A stretch of 8,516 bases of DNA from Lentimicrobiaceae bacterium (GTDB taxonomy: Bacteria; Bacteroidota; Bacteroidia; Bacteroidales; Lentimicrobiaceae): positions 1-8,516 of the forward strand of contig JAQVEI010000078.1 in assembly GCA_028697695.1 (NCBI GenBank). Direction: 5' to 3'. Both the position numbers and the translations under genes were made by a program. Below the pieces are notes generated by a model. It ran no database searches. It had not been told where the DNA came from and saw nothing but the letters and a program-made list of their open reading frames with translations. Shown piece by piece: positions 1 through 7,142 of the stretch (its first letter is position 1; each line of letters starts with the position of its first letter).

Positions 1-1
1 A

Positions 2-655
2 ATTACCCTGGAGCAGATTAACCTGATTTATCAGCATTTACAGGTCGACCTCTCATTTGTGGATGAGAATGATGAAGTTCGGTTTTATACCGACACCAAA
101 CACCGGATATTTCCAAGAAGTGCAGGAGTAATAGGTCGTAAGGTTCAAAACTGCCACCCCCGCGAAAGCCTCCACATGGTAGAAGGCATTATCAATGCCT
201 TCCGCAAAGGAGAACAGGATAATGCTGAGTTTTGGCTCGACCGGGGCGATTCATTCATCTATATTACTTTCACTGCTTTGCGCGACGAACAGGGCAACTA
301 TAAGGGAACGCTTGAATCCATGCAAGAGGTTGCCCATATCCGTAAACTGAAAGGAAGCCGCCGCCTGCTGCAATGGGACAGCCACAAAACAGGCAAAGGG
401 GATGACATCCGCGCTTCGCATGGCAACCGGCATGGCATTACGCCCAACACAATGATTGCAGATCTCATTGAACAATACCCCGCTTTAAAGGATTATATGA
501 TTAGCCTGTCTCCCGAATATGAAAAACTAAACAATCCCGCCATTTTTAATACCATGAAAGAGATTGCCACCCTTGAAGTAGTCAGCCAGGTAGGAGGTTT
601 TAAAGTGGAAGACTTAATGAAGAAAATTAATACATTTATCGATAACCAATCCTAA
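2..655 (+). CDS. PAS (DUF438/PAS_10-type) and DUF1858 domain protein, 5' truncated
   Basis: The frame is open from base 2, so the true start lies upstream of the window; the GTG at 59 falls inside a conserved stretch and is not a start. The visible 217 residues begin with the end of a PAS-like domain of the kind found in DUF438/hemerythrin proteins. Signature stretches are FVDENDEVRFY, RIFPRSAGVIGRKVQNCHP, AEFWLDRG and LRDEQGNYKGTLE. A linker containing WDSHK follows, then a C-terminal DUF1858-like helical domain (ITPNTMIADLIEQYPALKDY, then SPEYEKLNNP and a segment ending near VEDLMKKIN). No cysteine pair is seen in the DUF1858 part. PAS domains of this class often bind a cofactor or sense redox or gas signals, but no ligand can be read from this fragment. 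A DUF438 or hemerythrin-like domain may precede it outside the window. It ends 4 bases before the flavoprotein gene, so the two are probably co-transcribed. The domain call is fairly sure; the role is unknown. Confidence 0.8.
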   Translation: MTLEQINLIYQHLQVDLSFVDENDEVRFYTDTKHRIFPRSAGVIGRKVQNCHPRESLHMVEGIINAFRKGEQDNAEFWLDRGDSFIYITFTALRDEQGNYKGTLESMQEVAHIRKLKGSRRLLQWDSHKTGKGDDIRASHGNRHGITPNTMIADLIEQYPALKDYMISLSPEYEKLNNPAIFNTMKEIATLEVVSQVGGFKVEDLMKKINTFIDNQS

Positions 656-659
656 AGCC

Positions 660-1328
660 ATGAAACAGTTTACTTTAAAAGTTAAATCGGTTGAAAATGC
701 CACCCATGATGTATTGCGCATCAGGATTGAAAAACCACAAGGATTTGAATTTGAGCCGGGTCAGGCCACAGAAATTGCCATCAAAAAAAAGGACTGGGAG
801 TTCGAGCTCCGGCCTTTCACTTTCACCTGCCTGCCCTCTGACGATTACCTTGAATTTACCATCAAAACTTATCCCGAACACAAAGGGGTGACCAATGAAT
901 TGCTAAACTTAAAAGCAGGCGACGAATTGATTGTAGGCGAACCCTGGGGTACCATTAACTATAAAGGCCCGGGCGTTTTTATTGCCGGTGGTGCAGGCGT
1001 TACTCCATTTATCGCTATCTTCAGACATCTGCACAGCAAAAATGAAATTGGCAACAACAAGCTTATTTTTGCCAATAAAACCAGTGCAGACATTATCAAC
1101 AAAGATGAATTCAGCAAAATACTGGGCGATAACTTTGTAAATATCCTGTCTCACGAAGAAAAAACCGGATACGCCCATGGGTATATTGACCTGAATCTTT
1201 TAAAACAACATACGGAGCAAGGCCTATATTACTACGTGTGCGGTCCCGACCCGATGATGGATATAATGGTAGATTATCTGCATCAACTGGGTGTGAATGA
1301 TAAGTATATTGTCAAAGAGGAGTTTTAA
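660..1328 (+). CDS. Ferredoxin/flavodoxin-NADP reductase-like FAD oxidoreductase
   Basis: This 222-residue protein has the compact two-domain ferredoxin-NADP reductase fold. The N-terminal FAD-binding barrel shows FEPGQ (31-35), the flavin motif RPFTF (51-55, the usual RxYS/T position) and KTYPEHKGVTNEL (69-81). The NAD(P)-binding domain shows AGGAGVTPFIAI (109-120) and CGPDPMM (194-200). The chain ends in a single aromatic residue, F222, as in many FNR enzymes where the terminal aromatic stacks on the flavin. No plant-type 2Fe-2S domain is attached and no globin domain precedes it, so it must pass electrons to a separate partner such as ferredoxin or flavodoxin, or reduce free flavin. It is expected to be cytosolic. 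Its start lies 4 bases after the PAS/DUF1858 gene, which points to one operon and possibly a functional link. The family call is strong; the electron partner is not known. Confidence 0.87.
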   Translation: MKQFTLKVKSVENATHDVLRIRIEKPQGFEFEPGQATEIAIKKKDWEFELRPFTFTCLPSDDYLEFTIKTYPEHKGVTNELLNLKAGDELIVGEPWGTINYKGPGVFIAGGAGVTPFIAIFRHLHSKNEIGNNKLIFANKTSADIINKDEFSKILGDNFVNILSHEEKTGYAHGYIDLNLLKQHTEQGLYYYVCGPDPMMDIMVDYLHQLGVNDKYIVKEEF

Positions 1329-1381
1329 CAATAAAAATTCTTACGCTTTTTCATATTACTTTAACTATATAAATTTTTACC

Positions 1382-4177
1382 ATGCAAAAGGATATTTTTA
1401 ACATCAGGAAACCATTAACATTTCAGGGAAAGATCTATAACTACTATAGCCTTCCCGAATTGCAGAAGCAGGGTTACAGCATCAATAAACTGCCTTTCTC
1501 CATTCGCATTTTACTGGAAAATGCTTTGCGGAATTTTGATGATTTCTCAGTTACCGGCGAAAATATAGAAACCCTTTTACAATGGAAGCCCAAAGGCAGC
1601 GATAAGGAAATACCTTTTAAGCCGGCCAGGGTGTTAATGCAGGATTTTACCGGAGTGCCCGCCGTGGTAGATATTGCTGCACTAAGGGAAGAAGTAGCCC
1701 GCAAAGGACGTGACCCCGAAACCATCAACCCGTTAATACCAGTAGATTTGGTTATCGACCACTCCGTACAGGTAGATTATTTTGGAACCTCATATGCATA
1801 CAAGCGTAACATAGACGAGGAGTACAAGCGCAACATAGAACGGTATCAATTTTTAAAATGGGCTAAAAATTCATTCGATAATTTTAGCGTAGTGCCTCCC
1901 GGAATGGGAATATGCCATCAGGTTAACCTTGAGTATCTCTCCAAAGGTGTAATTGAACGAAATGGGGAAGTTTTTCCCGATACTTTGGTGGGAACCGACA
2001 GCCATACTCCAATGGTAAATGGCATAGGCGTGGTAGCCTGGGGCGTAGGAGGAATAGAAGCAGAAGCAGCCATTTTGGGTCAACCTGTGTATTTCCTTAT
2101 GCCCGAAGTTATCGGCCTGAAGCTCACCGGACAACTACCATTTGGTTCTACTGCAACCGATCTGGTGCTCACCATTGCCAATTTACTGCGTAAACATGGG
2201 GTAGTGGGTAAATTTGTAGAAGTATTTGGCCCGGGACTGGAATACCTTTCGGTACCCGACCGGGCAACCATAGGCAATATGTCACCTGAATTTGGCAGCA
2301 CCATAACTTATTTCCCCATTGACGATAAAACCCTGGAATATATGGCCAAAACCAACCGTTCACCTGAGCAGATTGCTCTGGTGGAACAGTACTGTAAGGC
2401 CAATATGCTGTGGCGGGAAAATGAAGACAAAATTACCTATACCCATGTACTGGAACTGGACGTCTCAACGATTGAGCCTACGGTTGCAGGCCCAAGCCGG
2501 CCACAGGATAAGATATTGCTCAAAGACTTCAAGGAAAAGTTTATTGACCTCCTGGAAAAGTCGTTCTACAGAAAATACATTTCACGGGAGGATAGAGATG
2601 TTGAGAAGTCCATTACACGCTTCGAAGGAGAAGGAGGCGACCTGTTACCCGCCACAAAAGATGCCCCTCCCCTTCCTTCAGAAGTTGAATCACGTGAAAT
2701 CAATGGCTTAAAAACAGTATGGATTACCCGTGGACAGGAGAAATTCATGCTCTCCGATGGCGCGGTAGCCATAGCAGCCATCACTTCCTGCACCAACACA
2801 TCCAATCCATTTGTAATGGTTGGAGCCGGTCTGCTTGCACGCAAGGCACGCGAAAGGGGCCTGGACATTAAGCCCTGGGTAAAAACTTCACTGGCTCCAG
2901 GGTCAAAAGTTGTAACCGATTACCTGGAAAAAGCTGACCTGATGAAAGACTTGGAAGCACTGCAATTTCATTTGGTGGGTTATGGCTGCACCTCGTGCAT
3001 AGGCAATTCAGGACCTTTGCCTGCAGATATAGCCAAAGTAGTGGATGAGCACAACCTGGTGGTAACATCGGTACTCTCGGGCAACCGCAACTTTGAAGCC
3101 AGGATACACCCACAGGTTAAAATGAATTTCCTGATGTCGCCCATGCTCGTGGTGGCATTTGCCATAGCTGGCCGGGTTGACATTGACCTGATGAACGAGC
3201 CGCTGAGCTTCGACTCAAATCTGGAGCCGGTGTTTTTGAAAGACATATGGCCTTCGGATGATGAAATCAATAAAATTTTAAGCAAAGTGCTTGCTCCGAC
3301 AGACTTTGCCAAAAATTATGATGAGATTTTTCATGGAAACGAGATATGGAGAAACCTTGCAGTACCTACGGGAAAATTATATCATTGGGACGATAGCTCA
3401 ACCTACATCAAGGAAATTCCATTTTTTCACGATATTTCTGAGCGGCCTGCTCCCATGCAGGATATAAATAATGCCAGAGCGCTGCTGATGCTTGGCGACA
3501 GTGTTACCACCGACCATATTTCGCCGGCCGGAGCCTTTGATGAGCACTCTGCTTCAGGCCAATACCTCTCATCCAAAGGAGTAAAACGTAAAGATTACAA
3601 CTCATATGGTTCGCGCAGGGGAAACGACGAGGTAATGGTGCGCGGCACCTTCGCCAATGTGCGTATTAAGAACCAACTGGCCTCAAAAGAAGGTGGTTAC
3701 ACCACTTTTTTGCCTTCGGGCGAAGAGATGAGTGTGTACGATGCAGCCGTAAAATACAGGGAAGCTGAAACACCGCTTATAGTACTCACCGGAAAAGAAT
3801 ACGGCAGCGGGTCTTCGCGCGACTGGGCCGCCAAAGGCACTTTTTTACTTGGTATAAAAGCGGTATTGGCCGAAAGTTACGAACGCATCCACCGCAGCAA
3901 CCTGGTGGGCATGGGCGTACTGCCGCTACAATACAAACCGGGCGATACGGCTACAAAGCTGGGCTTATCCGGAAAGGAAACTTTTTCCATTACAGGAATT
4001 TCACTGGATATGAAGCCTTTGAAAAAAGTAAATGTTTCTGCTGTTAACGATGCAGGAGAAGAAATCAAGTTTGAGGCTATCGCACGCCTTGATTCGAAAA
4101 TTGAAGTTGAATACTACCAGAATGGCGGAATCTTGCAGTATGTGCTGAGGCAGTTTTTAAATAAAAAACCAAAATAA
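1382..4177 (+). CDS. acnA: Aconitate hydratase, AcnA/IRP1 type
   Basis: This protein interconverts citrate and isocitrate through cis-aconitate in the TCA cycle, using a cytosolic [4Fe-4S] cluster. At 931 residues it matches the long AcnA/IRP1 class (around 890-930), not AcnB or the shorter mitochondrial type. Cluster cysteines are C470 (TSCTNTSNP), C536 and C539 (GYGCTSCIGNSGPL), with the 66- and 3-residue spacing of IRP1. Substrate-site motifs include DSHTPMVNG (from 206), GDSVTTDHISPAG (705-717, start of the swivelling domain), YGSRRGNDEVMVRGTF (from 742) and GSGSSRDWAAKG (808-819). The ATG at 1382 gives the usual N-terminus leading into the conserved LPFSIRILLENALRN. There are 53 AT-rich bases before it and no Shine-Dalgarno sequence. 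The gene seems intact with no frameshift. In E. coli, AcnA is the more stress-tolerant aconitase; whether that applies here is inference. Confidence 0.96.
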   Translation: MQKDIFNIRKPLTFQGKIYNYYSLPELQKQGYSINKLPFSIRILLENALRNFDDFSVTGENIETLLQWKPKGSDKEIPFKPARVLMQDFTGVPAVVDIAALREEVARKGRDPETINPLIPVDLVIDHSVQVDYFGTSYAYKRNIDEEYKRNIERYQFLKWAKNSFDNFSVVPPGMGICHQVNLEYLSKGVIERNGEVFPDTLVGTDSHTPMVNGIGVVAWGVGGIEAEAAILGQPVYFLMPEVIGLKLTGQLPFGSTATDLVLTIANLLRKHGVVGKFVEVFGPGLEYLSVPDRATIGNMSPEFGSTITYFPIDDKTLEYMAKTNRSPEQIALVEQYCKANMLWRENEDKITYTHVLELDVSTIEPTVAGPSRPQDKILLKDFKEKFIDLLEKSFYRKYISREDRDVEKSITRFEGEGGDLLPATKDAPPLPSEVESREINGLKTVWITRGQEKFMLSDGAVAIAAITSCTNTSNPFVMVGAGLLARKARERGLDIKPWVKTSLAPGSKVVTDYLEKADLMKDLEALQFHLVGYGCTSCIGNSGPLPADIAKVVDEHNLVVTSVLSGNRNFEARIHPQVKMNFLMSPMLVVAFAIAGRVDIDLMNEPLSFDSNLEPVFLKDIWPSDDEINKILSKVLAPTDFAKNYDEIFHGNEIWRNLAVPTGKLYHWDDSSTYIKEIPFFHDISERPAPMQDINNARALLMLGDSVTTDHISPAGAFDEHSASGQYLSSKGVKRKDYNSYGSRRGNDEVMVRGTFANVRIKNQLASKEGGYTTFLPSGEEMSVYDAAVKYREAETPLIVLTGKEYGSGSSRDWAAKGTFLLGIKAVLAESYERIHRSNLVGMGVLPLQYKPGDTATKLGLSGKETFSITGISLDMKPLKKVNVSAVNDAGEEIKFEAIARLDSKIEVEYYQNGGILQYVLRQFLNKKPK

Positions 4178-4198
4178 CTTTCTGGTTTACGATTTTTT
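4166..4198 (+). terminator. Weak terminator candidate after aconitase
   Basis: A perfect 6-base inverted repeat, AAACCA (4166-4171) and TGGTTT (4183-4188), encloses an 11-base loop that contains the aconitase stop codon. It is followed four bases later by six T residues (4193-4198). This resembles a short intrinsic terminator, but the stem is weak with only two G-C pairs. A second AT-rich inverted repeat, GGTTT (4184-4188) with AAACC (4216-4220), competes for the same arm. The position at the end of acnA before a 105-base gap supports a transcript end here. Confidence 0.27.
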
Positions 4199-4224
4199 AA
4201 AAACAAATACAAAGCAAACCCCTC

Positions 4225-4256
4225 TTTGACGGTAATAAAAAAGCCAATTAAATACG
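4225..4256 (+). promoter_or_regulatory. Possible Bacteroidetes-type promoter for the pncBA-AhpD run
   Basis: TTTG at 4225-4228 is followed, 20 bases later, by TAAATACG at 4249-4256. This resembles the Bacteroidetes -33 (TTTG) and -7 (TAnnTTTG) elements with a normal spacer, but the -7 box has two mismatches. A start of transcription near 4263 would leave a leader of about 20 bases before the ATG at 4283. The 105-base gap is the longest between genes in the window, which makes it a sensible place for a promoter. The call rests on motif and position only. Confidence 0.3.
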
Positions 4257-4282
4257 AACATCAGATTTTTAAAACAATCATC

Positions 4283-4606
4283 ATGGAAAAGAATTTGTAT
4301 CCAACAGCAACCAAAGAGATGGCCGACAAAAGGGCTGCTTTGGCACCCGAAACACTGCAAGCCTGGAGTAATTTCAGCAAAGCTGCTTTCAAGGAGGGGG
4401 AACTGCCTGAAAAAACCAAACAACTCATTGCCGTGGCTGTGGCCCATGTAACGCAATGTCCCTGGTGCATTCGTTCACATACCAAACAGGCATTACGCAA
4501 AGGTGCCAGCAAGGCTGAGATAATGGAAGCCATATGGATAGCCGCTGAAATGCGGTCAGGTGCAGCCCTGGCTCATTCGGCTATTGCCATGGATGAAATG
4601 GAATAA
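4283..4606 (+). CDS. AhpD-like / carboxymuconolactone decarboxylase family protein (CPWC motif)
   Basis: This small protein of 107 residues belongs to the all-helical AhpD/CMD family. The core reads KTKQLIAVAVAHVTQCPWC, with a CPWC redox pair at C59 and C62 and the family histidine at H66 (CIRSHTKQA). It is followed by the usual GASKAEIMEAIWIAAEMRSG helix. In AhpD proteins the CxxC pair and nearby histidine support thiol-dependent peroxide reduction; members with this set may have peroxidase, disulfide reductase or other activities. No signal peptide is seen, so it is probably cytosolic. I chose the ATG at 4283 over an upstream in-frame TTG at 4226 because the latter adds a 19-residue segment without family resemblance and overlaps the promoter candidate. 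It ends 19 bases before pncB. The family is sure; the substrate is not known. Confidence 0.88.
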   Translation: MEKNLYPTATKEMADKRAALAPETLQAWSNFSKAAFKEGELPEKTKQLIAVAVAHVTQCPWCIRSHTKQALRKGASKAEIMEAIWIAAEMRSGAALAHSAIAMDEME

Positions 4607-4625
4607 CCGCTTAAAATATCGACTT

Positions 4626-6029
4626 ATGCATGAATCAATGGGTCTGTTTACCGACCATTATGAGTTGACAATGGCCGAAGGCTACTTCAAATCAAACAAA
4701 GAAGAAGTCATTGCCAATTTTGATTATTTCTTCAGAAAGAATCCTTTTGGCTCTGGCTTCACTGTATTTGCCGGATTACAGGATTTACTCGCTATTATTG
4801 CTGAATTTAAATATGACCTGAAGGCCATTGATTACCTGTATGAGCGGGGCTTTAGCAGCGACTTTTTGGAGTATCTTAAAAATTTCCGCTTTACAGGCGA
4901 TATTTACGCACCACGTGAAGGGGAGCTTGTGTTTCCCAATGAGCCGGTGTTGCGCGTAAAAGGAAAGATTATTGAAACTCAGCTTTTAGAAACCCTTATC
5001 CTGAATGTACTCAACTTCCAATCGCTTATCGCGACCAAAGCCAACCGCATCCGGCACTCGGCCGGGAACAGGTTGCTGATGGAATTTGGCATGAGGCGGG
5101 CCCAGGGCTTCGCGGCTATCGCTGCCAGCAGGGCATCGGTGATTGGTGGAATGGACAGCACTTCAAATATCTATAGTGCATTTCGCTATGGCCTCGACTC
5201 TTCCGGCACCATGGCGCATTCATGGATACAGGGATTTGAAGATGAACTGCTCGCTTTCAGAGAATATGCAAATACCCATCCCAAAAGTTGCACTTTGCTG
5301 GTGGATACCTATCATACCCTGAACAGCGGGGTACCCAATGCCATCATCATTGCAAAAGAAATGGAACAAAAAGGACAACGCCTTTCAGCCATCAGGCTCG
5401 ACAGTGGCGACCTTGCCTACCTCTCCAAAATGGCCAGAAAACAATTGGATGATGCCGGACTGCAGTATGTTAAAATTGTGGCATCCAACCAATTGGATGA
5501 ATACATCATTAAAAGTCTGATTGAGCAGAATGCACCCATAGATTGGTTTGGAGTGGGCACCAGCCTGGTAACCGGTAAGAGTGATGCTGCCCTCGATGGT
5601 GTGTATAAGCTCAGCCTAATCAACAACCGTCCAACGCTTAAACTCTCAGACGATTTAATTAAAGTTACCCTGCCGGGTGAAAAAAAAGTGCTGCGCTATT
5701 ATAACGGGAACAATAAATTTTATGCCGATGCCATAGCACTTTCGCATGAAGAAGAACATGATATTCATACCATATTTCACCCGCAGTATCCCGAAAGGAA
5801 CACCACGGTTAAGGGATTAAAAAGCGAAATCATTGTCACAAAAGTTATGGATAAAGGTGAAGTAACTGTTGACCAAAAGAGTATTTCCGAAATATCTGCT
5901 TACCGTAAATTCAGGGTTTCGCAACTGCCCGATGAGCATAAGAGATTCGAATACCCACACCTGTACAAAGTAGGTTTAAGCAAGGACTTACTTAATCTCA
6001 GAAACCATTTAATCACCAAAGTAAAGTAA
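4626..6029 (+). CDS. pncB: Nicotinate phosphoribosyltransferase
   Basis: This enzyme joins nicotinate to PRPP, with ATP hydrolysis, to give nicotinate mononucleotide, the entry step of the Preiss-Handler route to NAD. From the ATG at 4626 it has 467 residues, normal for the family. Motifs run in order: TDHYELTMAEGYF (9-21), FDYFFRKNPF (32-41), EFGMRRAQG (153-161), GTMAHSW (194-200), DTYHT (227-231), RLDSGDL (257-263) and FGVGTSL (308-314). H198 in GTMAHSW matches the histidine that is phosphorylated in the Salmonella enzyme. The frame stays open upstream to 4560, overlapping the AhpD-like gene, but that extension lacks family resemblance. An ATG at 4638 (M5) is an alternative start that also keeps every motif. 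The nicotinamidase gene follows after 7 bases, so both salvage steps are encoded together. Confidence 0.95.
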   Translation: MHESMGLFTDHYELTMAEGYFKSNKEEVIANFDYFFRKNPFGSGFTVFAGLQDLLAIIAEFKYDLKAIDYLYERGFSSDFLEYLKNFRFTGDIYAPREGELVFPNEPVLRVKGKIIETQLLETLILNVLNFQSLIATKANRIRHSAGNRLLMEFGMRRAQGFAAIAASRASVIGGMDSTSNIYSAFRYGLDSSGTMAHSWIQGFEDELLAFREYANTHPKSCTLLVDTYHTLNSGVPNAIIIAKEMEQKGQRLSAIRLDSGDLAYLSKMARKQLDDAGLQYVKIVASNQLDEYIIKSLIEQNAPIDWFGVGTSLVTGKSDAALDGVYKLSLINNRPTLKLSDDLIKVTLPGEKKVLRYYNGNNKFYADAIALSHEEEHDIHTIFHPQYPERNTTVKGLKSEIIVTKVMDKGEVTVDQKSISEISAYRKFRVSQLPDEHKRFEYPHLYKVGLSKDLLNLRNHLITKVK

Positions 6030-6036
6030 AATTAAA

Positions 6037-6576
6037 ATGAAAGCCTTAATAATTGTTGACTTACAGAATGATTTTTGTCCGGGAGGAGCCTTACCGGCTC
6101 CCGAAGGCGACCATATTGTTCCCGTAATCAATAAATTAATGAATAAATTTTATTTGATTGTCGCATCAAAAGACTGGCATCCGGAATCCACGGTACATTT
6201 TGAGAAATGGCCGGCACATTGTGTGCGTAAAACTTCCGGAGCTGAATTCCATCCGGGTCTGAATTCAGCCAAAATTCAAAAAGTATTTTTAAAAGGTACA
6301 GATGACAAGGACGATGGATACTCTGCTTTTGAAGCTACCAATGAAAACCTGGCCGAATACCTGAGAAAAAAACAGGTAAGTGAATTGTATGTTACAGGCC
6401 TTGTAACTGAATATTGTGTTAAGCAAACTGCATTGGAATCTTTGCGACAAGGGTTTAAAACCTTTGTTGTTGAAGATGCCGTTCAGGGCATCAACGCCCA
6501 CCCCAATGATGTGCCACAGGCCAAAGCCGAAATGGAAGAAGCCGGAGCACATTTTATCAAAGCAGATGAAGTCTAA
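6037..6576 (+). CDS. pncA: Nicotinamidase
   Basis: The product of 179 residues hydrolyses nicotinamide to nicotinate and ammonia, supplying the substrate of the PncB encoded just upstream. It is an isochorismatase-fold cysteine hydrolase. The catalytic triad is complete: D8 (IIVDLQNDFCPGG), K86 (VFLKGTDD) and C127 (VTEYCVKQTALES). The metal-binding set is also present: D46 and H48 in SKDWHP, H54 in STVHF, and H61 in WPAHC. These positions match the M. tuberculosis PncA set in order. The ATG at 6037 starts straight into the first beta strand and has an A-rich leader, as expected for this phylum. Nicotinamidases can also hydrolyse pyrazinamide. No signal peptide is seen, so it is cytosolic. The short spacing to pncB supports one transcript. 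Confidence 0.95.
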   Translation: MKALIIVDLQNDFCPGGALPAPEGDHIVPVINKLMNKFYLIVASKDWHPESTVHFEKWPAHCVRKTSGAEFHPGLNSAKIQKVFLKGTDDKDDGYSAFEATNENLAEYLRKKQVSELYVTGLVTEYCVKQTALESLRQGFKTFVVEDAVQGINAHPNDVPQAKAEMEEAGAHFIKADEV

Positions 6577-6650
6577 ACCGCGTGTCAAAAACAGAACACA
6601 CTCTTTATACCTGGGCTGCTTTTTTAAACTCCATCAATAAAAACAATGCC

Positions 6651-7109
6651 ATGAAAGAGAGATTAAACTACGCCACTGTTGCTCCCGATGCCTTTAAGGC
6701 CATGCTTGCCATGGAAAAATATGTGGAAGATTCCGGTTTGGAGCGCTCTTTATACGAGTTGGTCAAAACCAGGGCTTCCCAGTTGAATGGTTGTGCATAT
6801 TGTTTGGACATGCATACCAAAGATGCTCGCTTGGGCGGTGAAACGGAACAACGGCTCTACGCCCTGAGTGCGTGGCGCGAAACACCATTCTATAGTGAAC
6901 GGGAGAGAGCTGCCCTTGCCTGGACAGAAGCGGTGACCCTGATAGCTCAAAATGAAATACCGGACCAACTGTATGAGGCTACACGCCAACATTTTAATGA
7001 AAAAGACATTATGGCTTTAACGATGGCCATTATTGCCATTAACGGTTGGAACCGCCTGGCAATAAGTTTCAGAAAAACTCCCGGCAGCTATCAGCCTGTC
7101 GCGCACTGA
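6651..7109 (+). CDS. AhpD-like / carboxymuconolactone decarboxylase family protein (CAYC motif)
   Basis: This protein of 152 residues is a second AhpD/CMD family member, of a different subtype from the one before pncB. It opens with the typical MKERLNYATVAPDAFKAM and carries ELVKTRASQLNGCAYC with the redox pair C48 and C51 and the family histidine H55 (CLDMHTKDAR). ETEQRLYALSAWRETPFY and ERAALAWTEAVTLI follow. The ATG at 6651 gives exactly the family N-terminus; the frame is open back to a GTG at 6582, 5 bases after pncA, but the additional 23 residues are not typical. This leaves a 74-base gap after pncA in which I see no convincing promoter. A thiol-dependent peroxidase or related redox role is likely from the motif, but the substrate is unknown. 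The protein is only distantly similar to the 107-residue paralogue, so a recent tandem duplication is unlikely. Confidence 0.9.
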   Translation: MKERLNYATVAPDAFKAMLAMEKYVEDSGLERSLYELVKTRASQLNGCAYCLDMHTKDARLGGETEQRLYALSAWRETPFYSERERAALAWTEAVTLIAQNEIPDQLYEATRQHFNEKDIMALTMAIIAINGWNRLAISFRKTPGSYQPVAH

Positions 7110-7116
7110 AAAGTGC
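7103..7116 (+). other. Short hairpin with GAAA loop at the end of the AhpD-like gene
   Basis: GCACT (7103-7107) and AGTGC (7112-7116) form a perfect 5-base stem around a GAAA tetraloop of the stable GNRA class. The stop codon TGA lies inside it (7107-7109). It sits in the 33-base gap before the Sco gene. No clean T run follows, only CCTTTGATTT, so it is not a convincing intrinsic terminator; it could slow 3' decay or mark the boundary between the NAD salvage run and the oxidase cluster. It could also be chance. Confidence 0.3.
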
Positions 7117-7142
7117 ACCTTTGATTTAACCTTGAATGCGCT

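Noticed and set aside
59..61. GTG as start of the first gene
   Set aside because: The frame stays open to base 2 and the upstream residues (ending in QVDLSF) continue the PAS domain, so the gene is truncated by the window edge.
1329..1381. Promoter in the AT-rich gap before aconitase
   Set aside because: TAAATTTT at 1370-1377 resembles a -7 box with one mismatch, but no -33 element is found at a fitting distance and transcription would start at or inside the start codon.
2319..2711. Long open frame (130 codons, + strand) inside the aconitase gene
   Set aside because: It is a shadow of acnA in another frame, with tryptophan- and proline-rich random-looking composition and no domain.
6582..6650. 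GTG at 6582 as start of the second AhpD-like gene
   Set aside because: It would place the start 5 bases after pncA, but the 23 added residues do not look like the family, while the ATG at 6651 gives the usual MKxRLNY start.
7122..7137. FNR/CRP-like site TTGATTTAACCTTGAA before the Sco gene
   Set aside because: The left half TTGAT fits the FNR consensus, but the right half is a direct repeat (TTGAA) and not the required ATCAA, so it is not palindromic.
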